Shown: positions 35,052 to 45,500, numbered from the stretch's first letter. The stretch is 64,000 nucleotides of DNA from Myxococcales bacterium (GCA_020632975.1 JACKEL010000004.1:62001-126000), one strand, 5' to 3'. The notes: generated by a model not told the origin, from the letters alone. Made by a program: numbers and translations.

Positions 35052-35969
35052 TTATGAGATGGTTTCCTTGGTGATGCGGGTGCCTGCTTGACCTTCAAGG
35101 ATGGCTTGAAGTTGTTCGAGCGCGCCGATTGCAGCGAACCGTCCGCCTTGTTGCACGAATTGTAAAGCAGCTTGAACCTTGGGACGCATCGAACCTGCGG
35201 GGAGTTTGGATAGATCGATGTCCTCGGGGGTTATGCTTTGCAAAGCGCGGGCTTGCGGTGTGTTCCAGTCTGCGTATACAGCGTCGATATCCGTCAACAT
35301 GATCAGAGCATCCGCGTGGAGTTGTTGTGCAAGCAAAGCAGACGCGAGGTCTTTGTCAATCACGGCTTCTACGCCTTCGATGCGTCCGTCTGGATGTTGT
35401 ATTACAGGAATTCCACCGCCGCCTGTGCATATGACGGTAATCCCCGCATCCACGAGGGTTTTGATGGCATGGAGACCCAAGATCTTTTGAGGGATGGGAG
35501 AGGGCACGGTTCGTCTGTGGCCTTGGGGTGTTTGTGTAAAGGTCCATCCTTTCGAGGATTGGAGTGCGAGGGCTTGGGCTTCCTCGTAGTAGGGGCCAAT
35601 GGGCTTGGTTGGCTGCGAAAAGGCTGGATCTTCGGCATCTACTGCGATGGGGGAGAGCAGTGTCGCGATCTCTTGTTGGGGGAGAGCTGAACGCAACTCT
35701 TGTTCGAGGATATAGCCGATCATACCCGCACTTTCAGAGCCTAGGACGTCTAGCGGCCAAGCGGTGGGGTCTTGGTTGGAGGCGAGGGCTTGGAGTGCAA
35801 GTAAGCCCACCTGTGGGCCGTTTCCGTGAGAGAGCAAGACCTGGTGTTGTGTGGTGAGAGGGGCGATTTGCTGTGCGGCTTGCTGTGCATTGTGACGTTG
35901 CGAGGCCGCCGTGAGGGGTTGTTCTTTGCGCAGGAGCGCATTACCACCAAGTGCAATCACGATACGCAT
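35052..35969 (-). CDS. arcC: Carbamate kinase
   Basis: 305 aa from ATG 35969 (MRIVIALGGNALL), with GGAG 9 bases upstream; an upstream in-frame start lacks the family's N-terminus. Amino-acid-kinase fold motifs are all present: ALGGNAL, SHGNGPQVG, LGSESAGMIGY, CTGGGGIPV, IDKDLASALLA and LTDIDAVY. It makes ATP from carbamoyl phosphate and ADP, the last step of arginine deiminase or of agmatine/allantoin fermentation. No arcA or arcB lies nearby, so the source of carbamoyl phosphate is not shown. The C-terminus GSMRPKVQAA is typical. Confidence 0.93.
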   Translation of the reverse strand: MRIVIALGGNALLRKEQPLTAASQRHNAQQAAQQIAPLTTQHQVLLSHGNGPQVGLLALQALASNQDPTAWPLDVLGSESAGMIGYILEQELRSALPQQEIATLLSPIAVDAEDPAFSQPTKPIGPYYEEAQALALQSSKGWTFTQTPQGHRRTVPSPIPQKILGLHAIKTLVDAGITVICTGGGGIPVIQHPDGRIEGVEAVIDKDLASALLAQQLHADALIMLTDIDAVYADWNTPQARALQSITPEDIDLSKLPAGSMRPKVQAALQFVQQGGRFAAIGALEQLQAILEGQAGTRITKETIS

Positions 35970-36107
35970 AAGACTTGTCTCCGACCGAACTATCGTCTTC
36001 TTGGAAGAGCGCAAGGGTTGGGAAAAAGGGCTTTCGTCTTGACAGGCTAGCGCGACAGAGGCAAAAGAGCCAAACATTTCTTTGGCGTGAAAGCAGAGGA
36101 GAGGGCG

Positions 36108-37667
36108 ATGCAAGAGGGTCTATTTCGAGAGCCGATGTCTCCCGTGGATGCGACATGGTTGAGCATGGAAGATCCCACCAACCTGATGATGATCTCGGGT
36201 GTGATGCAGTTTGCGCGCCCTGTGGAGCGTGAGGCTCTGCGCGAGACGTTGCTTCAGCGTTTGGCGATGGCCTATCCCCGCTTTCGTCAACGTGTGGTGG
36301 AACCTGCTTTGGGGGTGGGAGCGCCTTATTGGGAGGAAGTCGCTGACTTCTCCATCGACGATCACCTCGAAGAACTCGACATCCCAGCGCCCTATGATCG
36401 CCAAACCTACCAAGAACAAGTCAGTGCTTTGTTGAGTGTACCTTTGGATCGAAACAAACCACTGTGGTCCGTGCATCTCTTGCGGGAACAAGAAGAAATT
36501 CGCGCTGTTTTTGTGCGCGTTCATCACTGTATCGCTGATGGTATCGCGTTGGTCGTGGTGTTGTTGTCGATGACAGAGTTGGCGGATATCGGGCCTGATG
36601 TAGTGCCCTCCCCGACGATTGAAGTGGAAGGCGAAGAGAGCGCCATCTTTGATCCTGCCTTTGAAAGAGCCGATAGCAGCGCACAGATAGAGACGGAGAG
36701 TTTGTTTGAGCGTTTACGTTCCTTGGGGGATGCAGCGCGACAAGCGATGGGGAGCGGTGTTTTCCAGGCGGCGCGCAGTGCTAGCGAGCAGGTGGTCGAT
36801 CAGATATCCAAACACGCGAGCGGGATCTTTCAGCAGGTACGCGATCTTTCATCGAGGGTGGTGGAAGGTGGGAAGGATATGCTGAAACATCCCGAGCAGT
36901 GGGCTGATCAAGCTCGTATTGGTGCGCAAGGTTTGTTGTCTCCCATCCGGTTGTTGTTGGATCGAGATGAGCCGCAAACGCGTTTCCGTGGGAAACTTGG
37001 GATTGAGAAGAAGGTGGCTTGGTCGCGTCCTTTGCCTTTGGACGATATCAAAGCGCTGAAGGCCTCGACCCAAGGAACTGTGAATGATATCTTGATGGCG
37101 GCGATGGCTGGGGCTTTGCGGCGTTATCTTTTGCTACATGGCGAAGATATCAACGGCATCGAGTTGCGGGCCGCGATCCCCGTCAACCTCCGTCCTATCG
37201 AAGAAGCGAAACGTCTCGGGAACGCTTTTGGTTTGGTGTTTGTGCAGCTTCCTGTGGGGGAAGAGGTCAGAAATATTCGTTTGGTTCAAGTCAAGACCCA
37301 GATGGATGAGTTAAAGCGTTCCCCTGAAGCTCTCGTTACGCTGGGGCTTTTACGGGCTGTGGGCTTTACGCCTGCGGAGATCAAACGATGGTTCATCGAG
37401 ATCTTTGGGCGGCGGATTACGTGCGTGATGACCAACGTTCCAGGTCCGCAACAACCGTTGTCTTTGGCTGGACAGCCGCTGGATACATTGATGTTTTGGG
37501 TTCCACAGACAGGGCGCTTGGGGCTGGGGATCAGCATCTTGAGTTATGCGGGGTCTGTGCGCCTTGGAATCGCGGTGGATGCTGGCTTGATCGATGATCC
37601 TGACGCGATTGTGGAAGCTTTTTACGAAGAGATCGAATCGATGCGCTTAGAGGCAGGACTTCTCTAA
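36108..37667 (+). CDS. Wax ester synthase/diacylglycerol acyltransferase (WS/DGAT)
   Basis: 519 aa from ATG 36108, preceded by AGGAGAGG. The N-terminal part has SPVDATWLSMEDPTN and the catalytic HHCIADG (139-145), matching HHxxxDG. The C-terminal part has GTVNDILMAAMAGALRRYL, RAAIPVNLRP and MTNVPGPQQPLSLAG, the usual WS/DGAT motifs. It transfers acyl-CoA to long alcohols or diacylglycerol, giving storage wax or TAG. It is about 50 residues longer than common family members because of a helical, amphipathic insert (about 200-285) between the halves (RQAMGSGVFQAARSASEQV, SSRVVEGGKDMLKHP). It is followed 35 bases on by a second acyltransferase. Confidence 0.9.
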   Translation: MQEGLFREPMSPVDATWLSMEDPTNLMMISGVMQFARPVEREALRETLLQRLAMAYPRFRQRVVEPALGVGAPYWEEVADFSIDDHLEELDIPAPYDRQTYQEQVSALLSVPLDRNKPLWSVHLLREQEEIRAVFVRVHHCIADGIALVVVLLSMTELADIGPDVVPSPTIEVEGEESAIFDPAFERADSSAQIETESLFERLRSLGDAARQAMGSGVFQAARSASEQVVDQISKHASGIFQQVRDLSSRVVEGGKDMLKHPEQWADQARIGAQGLLSPIRLLLDRDEPQTRFRGKLGIEKKVAWSRPLPLDDIKALKASTQGTVNDILMAAMAGALRRYLLLHGEDINGIELRAAIPVNLRPIEEAKRLGNAFGLVFVQLPVGEEVRNIRLVQVKTQMDELKRSPEALVTLGLLRAVGFTPAEIKRWFIEIFGRRITCVMTNVPGPQQPLSLAGQPLDTLMFWVPQTGRLGLGISILSYAGSVRLGIAVDAGLIDDPDAIVEAFYEEIESMRLEAGLL

Positions 37668-37702
37668 AGCGCCTTGTTTGGGCTATTTGGGCGGAGGTGA
37701 TG

Positions 37703-38539
37703 ATGTTGAGGCGTTTGGCGGAGCAGTTGGGCTTGATGGAGGAGCCTTCTCCTGATCAGCTTTTTCAACGTGCGGGGAGAATCCAACAGGTCGTTCGTCC
37801 TTGGGAATGGCTGCTGAATCCGTCTTTTTCGGGTTGGGAAAATATCCCAGAAGATCGTCCGCTTTTGTTCGTTGGAAATCACACCTTGTTTGGGATCTTG
37901 GATGCGCCATTTTTGTGGGTGGGGTTGTTTCGCGAAAAAGGCATCGTTTTGCGTGGCCTCGGCGACAAACTACACTTCCAAATCCCCGGATGGCGGGAGT
38001 TGATGAACCGCTATGGGATCGTGCTTGCGGAGCCTGCACAGTGCAGTCGTCTCATGGAAAAAGGCGAAGCCATCTTGGTTTTTCCGGGCGGTGCGCGCGA
38101 AGTCACCAAGCGCAAGGGGGAGCGCTACCAACTGATCTGGAAAGAAAGAAGAGGCTTTGCGCGACTTGCAGTCCAACATGGCTGTACCATCGTTCCGTTT
38201 GCATCTGTGGGGATTGAAGATATGTTCCACGTCGTCCTTGATGGCGACGAAGTGGCGGCTTCTCCTGTGGGTGGTTTGTTGGAGCGGTTACGCATCCGCA
38301 AAGATGTGTTGATGCCCTTGGCTGTAGGGAAAGGGCCGTTGGGGCTCCCTCGACTGCAACGTCTCTATTTCCACTTTGGGCCAGCCATCCACACAAAAGG
38401 CCTCGATCCGCAAGACGAAGACGCGGTATGGTCTGTCCGCGAAACCACGCGTCTTTCGATCGAGGAGAGCATCGAGATGTTGCGCCAAAAGCAACGCCAA
38501 GATCCCAAGCGTTTTCCATTTTTCCCGACTCTTCGCTAG
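37703..38539 (+). CDS. Lysophospholipid acyltransferase/DGAT2-like protein
   Basis: 278 aa; of three overlapping start codons (GTG 37697, ATG 37700, ATG 37703) the last is best spaced from GGAGG at 37693-37697. Motifs are LFVGNHTLFGILDAPFLW (a variant of the NHxxxxD box with longer spacing), GRGLGDK-like VLRGLGDKLHF, LVFPGGAREV (motif III) and TIVPFASVGIED. This set is typical of the plant-PES/TMEM68/DGAT2-like branch of the PlsC superfamily. No TM helix is obvious. With the preceding WS/DGAT it forms a likely neutral-lipid operon. Confidence 0.88.
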   Translation: MLRRLAEQLGLMEEPSPDQLFQRAGRIQQVVRPWEWLLNPSFSGWENIPEDRPLLFVGNHTLFGILDAPFLWVGLFREKGIVLRGLGDKLHFQIPGWRELMNRYGIVLAEPAQCSRLMEKGEAILVFPGGAREVTKRKGERYQLIWKERRGFARLAVQHGCTIVPFASVGIEDMFHVVLDGDEVAASPVGGLLERLRIRKDVLMPLAVGKGPLGLPRLQRLYFHFGPAIHTKGLDPQDEDAVWSVRETTRLSIEESIEMLRQKQRQDPKRFPFFPTLR

Positions 38540-38593
38540 GATCTGACGCTTTGTTTGAAGGTGTTTTTGGAAGCGGATGTGTTGTCCGAAAGG

Positions 38594-39232
38594 CTAGGGG
38601 GCGGGGAGTTCTGCATAACGGAAGCGAGGAAAGCCTGAGTTTCCGTTGTCATCGTAGTATTTGAGCATCTGCACTTTGTAATACTTGCCGTCACCTGTGT
38701 GGACGACGTACATGAACTCTGGGCGCGGTGTCAGCACGTGTTTGAGCAAGTCGTAGTAGTACCACTCTCCTTCGCGACCAAAGGCCGAACGAGGCTCATT
38801 TACGTTATTGCCCGTCTCATCGGCGAGATAGCCATCTGAGGGGGCTTTCTCAAGGTTGTCGAAGTTCTGGTCGCGGAGAAGCAACGTCGTGACGCCTCCC
38901 TCGCCGCTCACGCCGCCATTGGACTTGATGAAGTAGCGCCGAAACGCAAGTTGCCATGTCTTGTCTTTGTGGGCGGGCTCTGTGGGCTTTACCTCGGTTT
39001 CTTGACCAAAGTTGTAATAGACCCATTGATCGGGGTTTGAGGAGTTGATCTGGACCTCAAAGATACCTGTTTGTTGTTCTTTGACAGAGACGGGGGGGCC
39101 AGGAAGCGTTTTGACTTTGATATCGCCGGGCTTTTGGTTGGGATCGCGCAGCGAGGGAGCACAAGCAAGCAATAGCCATGGAAGCATGGCGCAGAAAAAA
39201 AGTCTTGTAAGAGTTGAGGTTTGGCGTGACAT
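38594..39232 (-). CDS. hmuY: HmuY-like heme-binding lipoprotein
   Basis: 212 aa from ATG 39232 (AAAGGAG upstream; an adjacent GTG is too close). The signal sequence ends in LPWLLLACAP, a good lipobox. The mature part resembles the HmuY family: QWVYYNFGQETEV, TWQLAFRRYFIKSNGG, GEWYYYDLLKHVLTPRPEFMYVV and TGDGKYYKVQMLKYYDD, in that order. HmuY of Porphyromonas takes heme from host proteins and passes it to the TonB receptor HmuR. Here a TonB receptor lies just upstream on the same strand (56 bases). Histidines near the usual ligand positions are not obvious, so ligand chemistry may differ. Confidence 0.82.
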   Translation of the reverse strand: MSRQTSTLTRLFFCAMLPWLLLACAPSLRDPNQKPGDIKVKTLPGPPVSVKEQQTGIFEVQINSSNPDQWVYYNFGQETEVKPTEPAHKDKTWQLAFRRYFIKSNGGVSGEGGVTTLLLRDQNFDNLEKAPSDGYLADETGNNVNEPRSAFGREGEWYYYDLLKHVLTPRPEFMYVVHTGDGKYYKVQMLKYYDDNGNSGFPRFRYAELPAP

Positions 39233-39288
39233 CACGGCTCCTTTGACCCGAAGGATCGAAACCTACAAAGAAAACAAAAGCGAAAGAG

Positions 39289-41460
39289 CTAGTAACGACC
39301 GCGCACACCCAAGAAAAAGGTACGTGGTCGGATCGGCAACCACTGGTGGTTTCCAGCGTTCAAGATATTTTGCACAGCGCCAAAGACCTCCAATCTTCCG
39401 TGAAAAAAGGAGCGGCTGATGCGTGCGTGCAAGAGAACATAAGGATCGATGGGGATGGTGTCATCCTTCCCATCTCCGTTTGTGTCGAGAAAGGCAAATC
39501 TTTCGCCCACAAAGACCCCGCGAACCGTCAGTTTGAGGCTAATCCAAGGATCTTGCAAGACCATCTGCACATGTCCACGATGAAGGGCACGCAGCGCAAG
39601 GGGCCGATTGTTGGCGTGATCGATGGTGTCTGTCAGGGTATATCCCCCTTCCAAGGAGAAGAGGCGGATAGGCGCGATGCGCACCACTGCTTCAAGGCCC
39701 CGCGTGGTCGCAGATGCGATGTTGGCGTATTGGACCCTGAAAGTCCCGGGTTGACTGGGGTTTGTGATGACTTGTTCGACGATGAGGTTGTCGATCAAGT
39801 TGTAATATCCTTGAACAGACATCCACAACCAAGGAACGGCTTGCCACTCCACGCCCAACTGGAAGCCGTTGGCGTACTCTGGCGCAAGATTGGGGTTGCC
39901 TTCGACCACGTAACCCACGCTGCTATTTTCAAAGACGAGAAACAATTCTTTGAACGTTGGGGCACGGAAAGCGCGACCATAACTTGCGCGAAGTACAAGG
40001 CCCGGGGTGGGGTCGAAACGCACCGCAAGTTTGGGGTTGATCGCGTAACCGAACTGCGAGTCGAGCTCAAAGCGCAGCCCTGGGACGACACTGAGGCGAG
40101 GCGCATTTTCTAAAGGAAGCCACTCGTATTGTGCGTAGATTGCGCCACGACCGCGATGAGCGAAGCTATCTTTGATGCGATCTGCGCGGAGATTTTCGTA
40201 AAGACCTTCCAAGCCGATCGTGAGGATATGTTGTGTCCCAAAAGCCCGATCCATCTGGACATTTCCTTGAAGCAACCAGTCAAAGGTCTCTTCGTAGATG
40301 TCGAGGAGGTCGGAGTTTTGTTGATCGTAGAGGAACTGATCGCGGAAAAAGGTAAAGTGCAAAGAGGATTTGAGCCGCGTAGGACCCGCAAACTTGGAGT
40401 CTGTGCTCAGTGTAACAGAAGTGGTTTCTGTGCGATTTTTGCGATCAAACACAGCGCCAGTCGCCGAAGCATCGATCCCTGCGCGATCTTGGTAGAGGTA
40501 GTGACCACGAAGACTTAGTCGCAACTTGCGGGAGAAGTTGTAGGAAGCGCGTCCTTCGATCTGAAGGATCTCGTTGGAGCTTCCTGAGGTGGACATCAAA
40601 GGATCGCGATCGGCCAGTTGGTAGGCGTCGTAACGGTGCCAACCAAGAGAAAGTTGCAGATCCCACTTTTTGCGTTTCATGCCAAAGTAGCCCGTGAGAT
40701 CGAGCATATGGCCACCGCCGTACCCGTAACGCAAGTCGCCCCCGAACTCCAGGGGCTTTTTGCTGCGTCTTGTAATGATGTTGATCACGCCACCAAGCGC
40801 GTCTGAACCATAAAGTGCGGAGGATGGGCCTTTGACGATCTCGACACGTTCGACGCGTTCGAGGGGAAAGCGTTGGAGGTCGATGACGCCACGAACACGC
40901 CCTGAGAGACGTTCTCCATCGATCAGGATCAGGACGTATTTGGCGTCGAGACCTTGGATGCGGATCCCGACGCCTCCGCCTTGATCGAAGCTTAGTTGAA
41001 GTCCACTGTGTGTTTGTAGGACATCAGCGAGGCTGGCGGCAGAGGTTTGTTCGAGTTGTTTGCGTGTAATCACCTCGACACTGTTGACGGTGTCTTTGAG
41101 GCGTCGTTCGCCACGTGCACCCGTTACGACGATGATGTCGGTTTGATGGGTGTTTGAAGCAGGGGGCGTGGTTTTTTTGCGCTTGGTTTTGCGGGGGGGT
41201 TGGGTCTGTGTGGATGTCGCGGGGCGGGAGGTCGGAGGAGCTGCAAAGGTCGTTGATTCGGCCCAGATGAGTGACAGGCTGAGAAGCCAAGGCACAAATC
41301 TAGGAAGGAAGCGAGAAGGATGCGTGTGTGTGTGGGCTTCTTGGAGGCTTTGGTTTGTGGGGGTGTGTTTGTGGTTCGACACTTGTCCCTGTGAAGATGT
41401 CCGTTGGAGGAGGGCGTCTTGTAAGGGATGGGGTCGTTCTTCTTGGTTTGGGTTGTGCAT
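39289..41460 (-). CDS. TonB-dependent outer-membrane receptor, probably for heme
   Basis: About 723 aa from ATG 41460; the signal sequence (RFVPWLLSLSLIWAES) begins some 50 residues in, so a later non-ATG start is possible. A Thr/Pro linker precedes the TonB-box/plug region (DIIVVTGARGERRLKD, LADVLQTHSGLQLS, IRIQGLDAKYVLILIDG, VKGPSSALYGSDALGGVINI), then a 22-strand barrel ending in FLGVRGRY with terminal aromatic. The extracellular segment has FRAPTFKEL and GNPNLAPE, the FRAP/NPNL boxes of heme receptors, but I see no His between them. It is paired with the HmuY-like lipoprotein downstream. Confidence 0.88.
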   Translation of the reverse strand: MHNPNQEERPHPLQDALLQRTSSQGQVSNHKHTPTNQSLQEAHTHTHPSRFLPRFVPWLLSLSLIWAESTTFAAPPTSRPATSTQTQPPRKTKRKKTTPPASNTHQTDIIVVTGARGERRLKDTVNSVEVITRKQLEQTSAASLADVLQTHSGLQLSFDQGGGVGIRIQGLDAKYVLILIDGERLSGRVRGVIDLQRFPLERVERVEIVKGPSSALYGSDALGGVINIITRRSKKPLEFGGDLRYGYGGGHMLDLTGYFGMKRKKWDLQLSLGWHRYDAYQLADRDPLMSTSGSSNEILQIEGRASYNFSRKLRLSLRGHYLYQDRAGIDASATGAVFDRKNRTETTSVTLSTDSKFAGPTRLKSSLHFTFFRDQFLYDQQNSDLLDIYEETFDWLLQGNVQMDRAFGTQHILTIGLEGLYENLRADRIKDSFAHRGRGAIYAQYEWLPLENAPRLSVVPGLRFELDSQFGYAINPKLAVRFDPTPGLVLRASYGRAFRAPTFKELFLVFENSSVGYVVEGNPNLAPEYANGFQLGVEWQAVPWLWMSVQGYYNLIDNLIVEQVITNPSQPGTFRVQYANIASATTRGLEAVVRIAPIRLFSLEGGYTLTDTIDHANNRPLALRALHRGHVQMVLQDPWISLKLTVRGVFVGERFAFLDTNGDGKDDTIPIDPYVLLHARISRSFFHGRLEVFGAVQNILNAGNHQWLPIRPRTFFLGVRGRY

Positions 41461-41790
41461 CCTGAAGGCTCTTTTCTGATCTGTTGTGCCTTTTTGATGA
41501 GAGAGTAAGGCTCTTTCTAGTTTCGCGCTTGGTATGATGCTTTTGGTGGTCCTTGTCAATTATCGAAGATCGAACTTCGTCTGCGTTTCAAGTTCGTTTG
41601 GTCTCGAAGGTGACGTGATGATGTCGTTGGAGCTCTCGTTTTGTTTCGCCACGCTCGATCTTGATGTGCTATAGGGTCTTTTTCTTTTGGCGAGCGCACC
41701 TTGGTCGGTGTTGTTTCTCTTGAGCCTCTGCACGAAAGCTTGTGATGTAGGACTTGGGGGAGATGTTTCGGGAGAGATAGGATTTCTTTG
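41461..41790. other. Divergent intergenic region, 330 bp
   Basis: It separates the TonB receptor (minus) from the RluA-type gene (plus). It holds the receptor promoter candidate at 41531-41559 and the palindrome at 41564-41579. Nothing convincing is seen for the plus direction, and no gene. Confidence 0.5.
41531..41559 (-). promoter_or_regulatory. Candidate promoter of the TonB receptor/HmuY operon
   Basis: On the minus strand TTGACA (41559-41554), a 17-base spacer and CATACC (41536-41531). The -35 is perfect, the -10 weak (3 of 6). Immediately upstream of the -35 is the near-palindrome CGAAGATCGAACTTCG (41564-41579), a possible activator or repressor site. It is not a recognisable Fur box. 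Confidence 0.45.
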
Positions 41791-42510
41791 ATGACGAGCG
41801 GAAAAAAAGTCTTTGGTGAGCCAGTTTGTTTGCTTCAAGAGGGTGACTTGTGGGTCTTTTCCAAGCCTTCGGGGATGTGCACGCACCCTGCACACGGCGA
41901 AGAAGGAGAGGATCTGCTGGCTTGGGCGCGCCGTGCTTGTGGTGCCCCTGCGTCGTTGGCGCCCGTCCATCGGCTTGATCGAGAGACCAGTGGTTTGGTG
42001 ATGTGCAGTGCAGACCCTGAACAGCGCGGATCGATGTCGCTGTGGTTTCGAGATGGAGAAGTCAACAAGACCTACCTCGCTTTGGTGTATGGCGAAACGA
42101 GAACCAAAGGGACGATCAATCGGGCGTTGGCGGATGCTCGACGTGGCAAACCTTTGGAGGCTGTGACGCGATACAAGCGTTTGGAAGTGTTGTTGGAGCG
42201 CGCCTCTTTGTTGCGCGTTACACCCGAGACTGGACGCAAACACCAGATCCGTCGGCATCTACAGGGGATCGGTCACAGTATCGTTGGCGACACGCGTTAT
42301 CCTCCACCGCGATGGCGGGCCTTGCCAGGTTTTCCTGGTCGTTTGTGGCTGCATGCTTTGGAGATGAATCTGCCCGATGGAAGGACGCTTGAAGCTCCTC
42401 TCTCTGAAGAGTTGGTCGCGCATCTCCGACTTTTGCGTGGTGATCAAGAAGAACAAGCTACAGTGGTCACAAAAGAAGAAGATGCCGAAGACTCATCGAA
42501 GGGGGCGTGA
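41791..42510 (+). CDS. RluA-family pseudouridine synthase (TruC/RluA-like)
   Basis: 239 aa from ATG 41791; AGGA lies at 41780-41783. Motifs: LWVFSKPSGMCTHP, the catalytic VHRLDRETSGLV with Asp63, KTYLALVYGE, and the C-terminal TGRKHQIRRHLQGIGHSIVGD. All are diagnostic of the RluA clan that isomerises uridine in tRNA or rRNA. There is no S4 domain. Which RNA site it modifies cannot be read from sequence. Its last 18 bases overlap the end of the convergent HEAT gene. Confidence 0.92.
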   Translation: MTSGKKVFGEPVCLLQEGDLWVFSKPSGMCTHPAHGEEGEDLLAWARRACGAPASLAPVHRLDRETSGLVMCSADPEQRGSMSLWFRDGEVNKTYLALVYGETRTKGTINRALADARRGKPLEAVTRYKRLEVLLERASLLRVTPETGRKHQIRRHLQGIGHSIVGDTRYPPPRWRALPGFPGRLWLHALEMNLPDGRTLEAPLSEELVAHLRLLRGDQEEQATVVTKEEDAEDSSKGA

Positions 42511-45500
42511 GCGGAGCATCGGCTGAGAGGTCGGATAGATGGGCTTCTTGGGGGGTGGACTTGGTTGCGAAGTCGGAGAGAACGGGCGCAAAGAAGTGGG
42601 TTGCAAAGAGGTGGGGCGCAAAGTCGAAGAGCTTGGTTGCGAAGTCGAAGAAGTGGGGCGCGAAGAGGGTTGCGAAGTCGGTGCATCGACGGGCTCTTGG
42701 GCAAGAGCGAGCTTGGCAGCCTCGCGCAAAGGTCGAAGGGAAGAGGACTGAAGGGGTTGCAAGCTATCTGCGAGGTTTGGATTTCGTTTGAGGAGCGCAC
42801 GCAAAGCGAGGTGGTAGGCTGGATGTTCGGTTGGATGGGCATCAAGCATCCCATTGAGGAGGGTGGAAAGGCTCTTTGCGCTGGGTGGGGCGATTTGGGC
42901 GTAGGCGAGGATCGCGAGCTTTCGGACTTTTTGAGAAGGATCACGGAAGGCTTTTTGTAGGGTTGGGAGTGCGGGGGCTGCATCTTCTTGGAGTTGTGCG
43001 AGGATGCGCGCCGCGTAAGCGCGGACATCGGGGAGTGGATGTTGCAAAGATTGGAAGAGTTGTTTGGGATCTTGAGGCCCCCCGATCTTTTTCAAGGAGA
43101 GACGCAGGTATTTTTTGAGGCGCCGATCTTTTGTGTCGAGGCGCCTTAACAAAGCGGGGATGGCTTTGGCTGCACGAGGGCCGATCTCACCGATGGCACG
43201 GGCAGCTCTCCATCTGACAAAGGACTCACGATCATGCAGCAGTGGGATCAGGTCTGGTAGTGCGGGAAGCGCCGCAGGACCGATCTTTTGGAGCGTGTCT
43301 GTGGCTTTCCATCGCATCTGCAAAAAGGGATGCTTCAGTGCAGCCCTTAACTTGGGCAAGATGGGCATGAGGTGTTGGGGTTGATGAGACAAGATCTCAA
43401 GGATGCGTGCGCGGATGAGCAGGTGTGGATGGTCAAGTGCTTGAAAAAGTAGGGGGAGAGCTTTTTGTTTTTGTTGGATGAGCGCGCGGCGGGCTTCGTT
43501 CCATACATATCTACGGCGCAAAGTGAAGATCAGACTAGGGATAAGGGAACTGGTATACTGGGGAATATCGGCCAACGTTGCGCAAGCTTCACGTGCGATC
43601 TTTACATCTGGCGAGTGCAGCGCTTGTTTGAGTAGGGGGAGCGCATGTCGGATATCTTGTTGCAACAAACGGATGAGTCCGCGTTGGACTTGGCTGTCCG
43701 TTCGAGGGTTTCCCATGAGGGCGATGGCATTTGGAAACAGCGGACTCACGACAGAACCCATCTTGTACAAGGTTTGGAGGGTTTGTATCTGCACACTACG
43801 TCGATGGTGGGTGAGGGTATAACGAAGCAAAGAAAGCCCTTTTGTACCAAGTGCTTCGATCTCTCCCCAACGTGCGAGGACTTGTTGGTTGGGTGCACGG
43901 TCCACATAGAGGGCGAGCTGTCGTTGTTTGGGGGGGAGTGCACGACGCATCACAAAGCGTTGGGCCCGTCGATAGGCACGGATAAGCTTTTGTGGATCTT
44001 CTTGGGGGGAGATCTTTTTGAGCGTTCGTATCGCAAGCTTTCGGACTTTGTAAGAAGAGTCGAGAAGGTGGCGATGCAAGATCCGCCGCAACAGCTCGGA
44101 GGGATATCCTTGTTGAATGAGTCCGGTCAGCGCGTATCTTCGGACGATTTGATCTTCATCGAGCAGCCCTTGTTGAAGGCGTTCAAAAACATTCGAGCGA
44201 TTCTTGGAAGACAGAGGGAGTTGACCCAATAGCCGCATTGCTTGTTCTCGGATACCCCAGTGGATGTCGTGCGTGAGCACTTGGATGTCGGGCAACAACG
44301 ACTCTGCTGCATCGCCCATCATGCGGAGGGAACGACTTGCTGTTAAGCGGTAGCGGTAGTCTTTAGAGTACAGCGCCAAACGAAGCACGGGCAGGCCAGC
44401 TTTCCCTTTTTGGCGCAACCGACCCAAAGAAAGCATCGCTGTCGAAGCGATATGAAAGGGCGAGTCTTTGGAGAGTCGTTTGAGTTCGGGTAAGATTTTT
44501 TCTGAAAAGCCGCGAAGATATCCTGCGACTTGGAGCGTTCGTCGTTGGAGTTGGTGGTGTTTTCCTCGAAGTATCGAGAGCAACATCGGGAGGGCTGGGG
44601 CGCCGATGGCAAGGAGGGTGCGTGAGATCTCTCTTTGTTGCGAGGCGAGTTCTCTGCGCTCGATAGCGTCCATGAGTTCGGGGAGAGCGGACACGGCTGC
44701 GGGACCAAAAGAGCGGATCTCTTTTAGGGCGTCGTCGATCTGCCTGACCATTTTGGCGAACCGCAACAGTTTTCGTGCGGCTGCGAGCCTCTTGGTTCGC
44801 AGGGAAGGAACTGTCAAAAGTTGCAGCCCAAGGTGAAGATCGTAAGGATCACGCGAGGTTTCAAAGAGTTTTTCGATAGGGGGCTGAAGCTCTTTCATCG
44901 GGAGGTGCAGCTTTTTCAGCGCGATGAGGCTGTGTTGTCGGACGCGGAAACTTGGATCATAGAGAAGTCCAAAAAGTGCTGTCGAAGCTTGGCGAGCTTG
45001 TGGGCCAAGGCTTCCCAAAGCAAAGGCTGCGCTGCGTCTGACTTGCCATGCGGGGTCTTGGGCGGCTTGTACAAGCTCTCCTTGCGCGGGGATGGCTTTT
45101 TCTTTAAATAATCCAATCGTGTACGCGATGTTGGCTTTTTTGCGCCAATGTCCTTCTCGAATCGCAAGGCGCAAAGCAGGGATCACGCGTGGTCCCATCG
45201 CCAGAAGGGATTTGGCAGCAGCGCGACGGATACTTGGGTAGTGATCATTTAGGGAGTTGATTAAAGGAAGACGCAGTGAGAAACCGATAGAACCGAGGTG
45301 TCCAACCACTTTGATAATGCGTCGTCTCATGTGAGGGGACGGAGAGTACAAAAGAGGCCGAAGATGCGGTAACACAGCGGGACCCATCTTTGAAAGTGCC
45401 ACGATCGTGTTTTTGGTAAGTCGTCGAACGGTGAGGGCATAGAGGAGAATGGGGATGGCTTGTTTGGCGAGGGGACCGATGCGACCCACCGCCCAGATCG

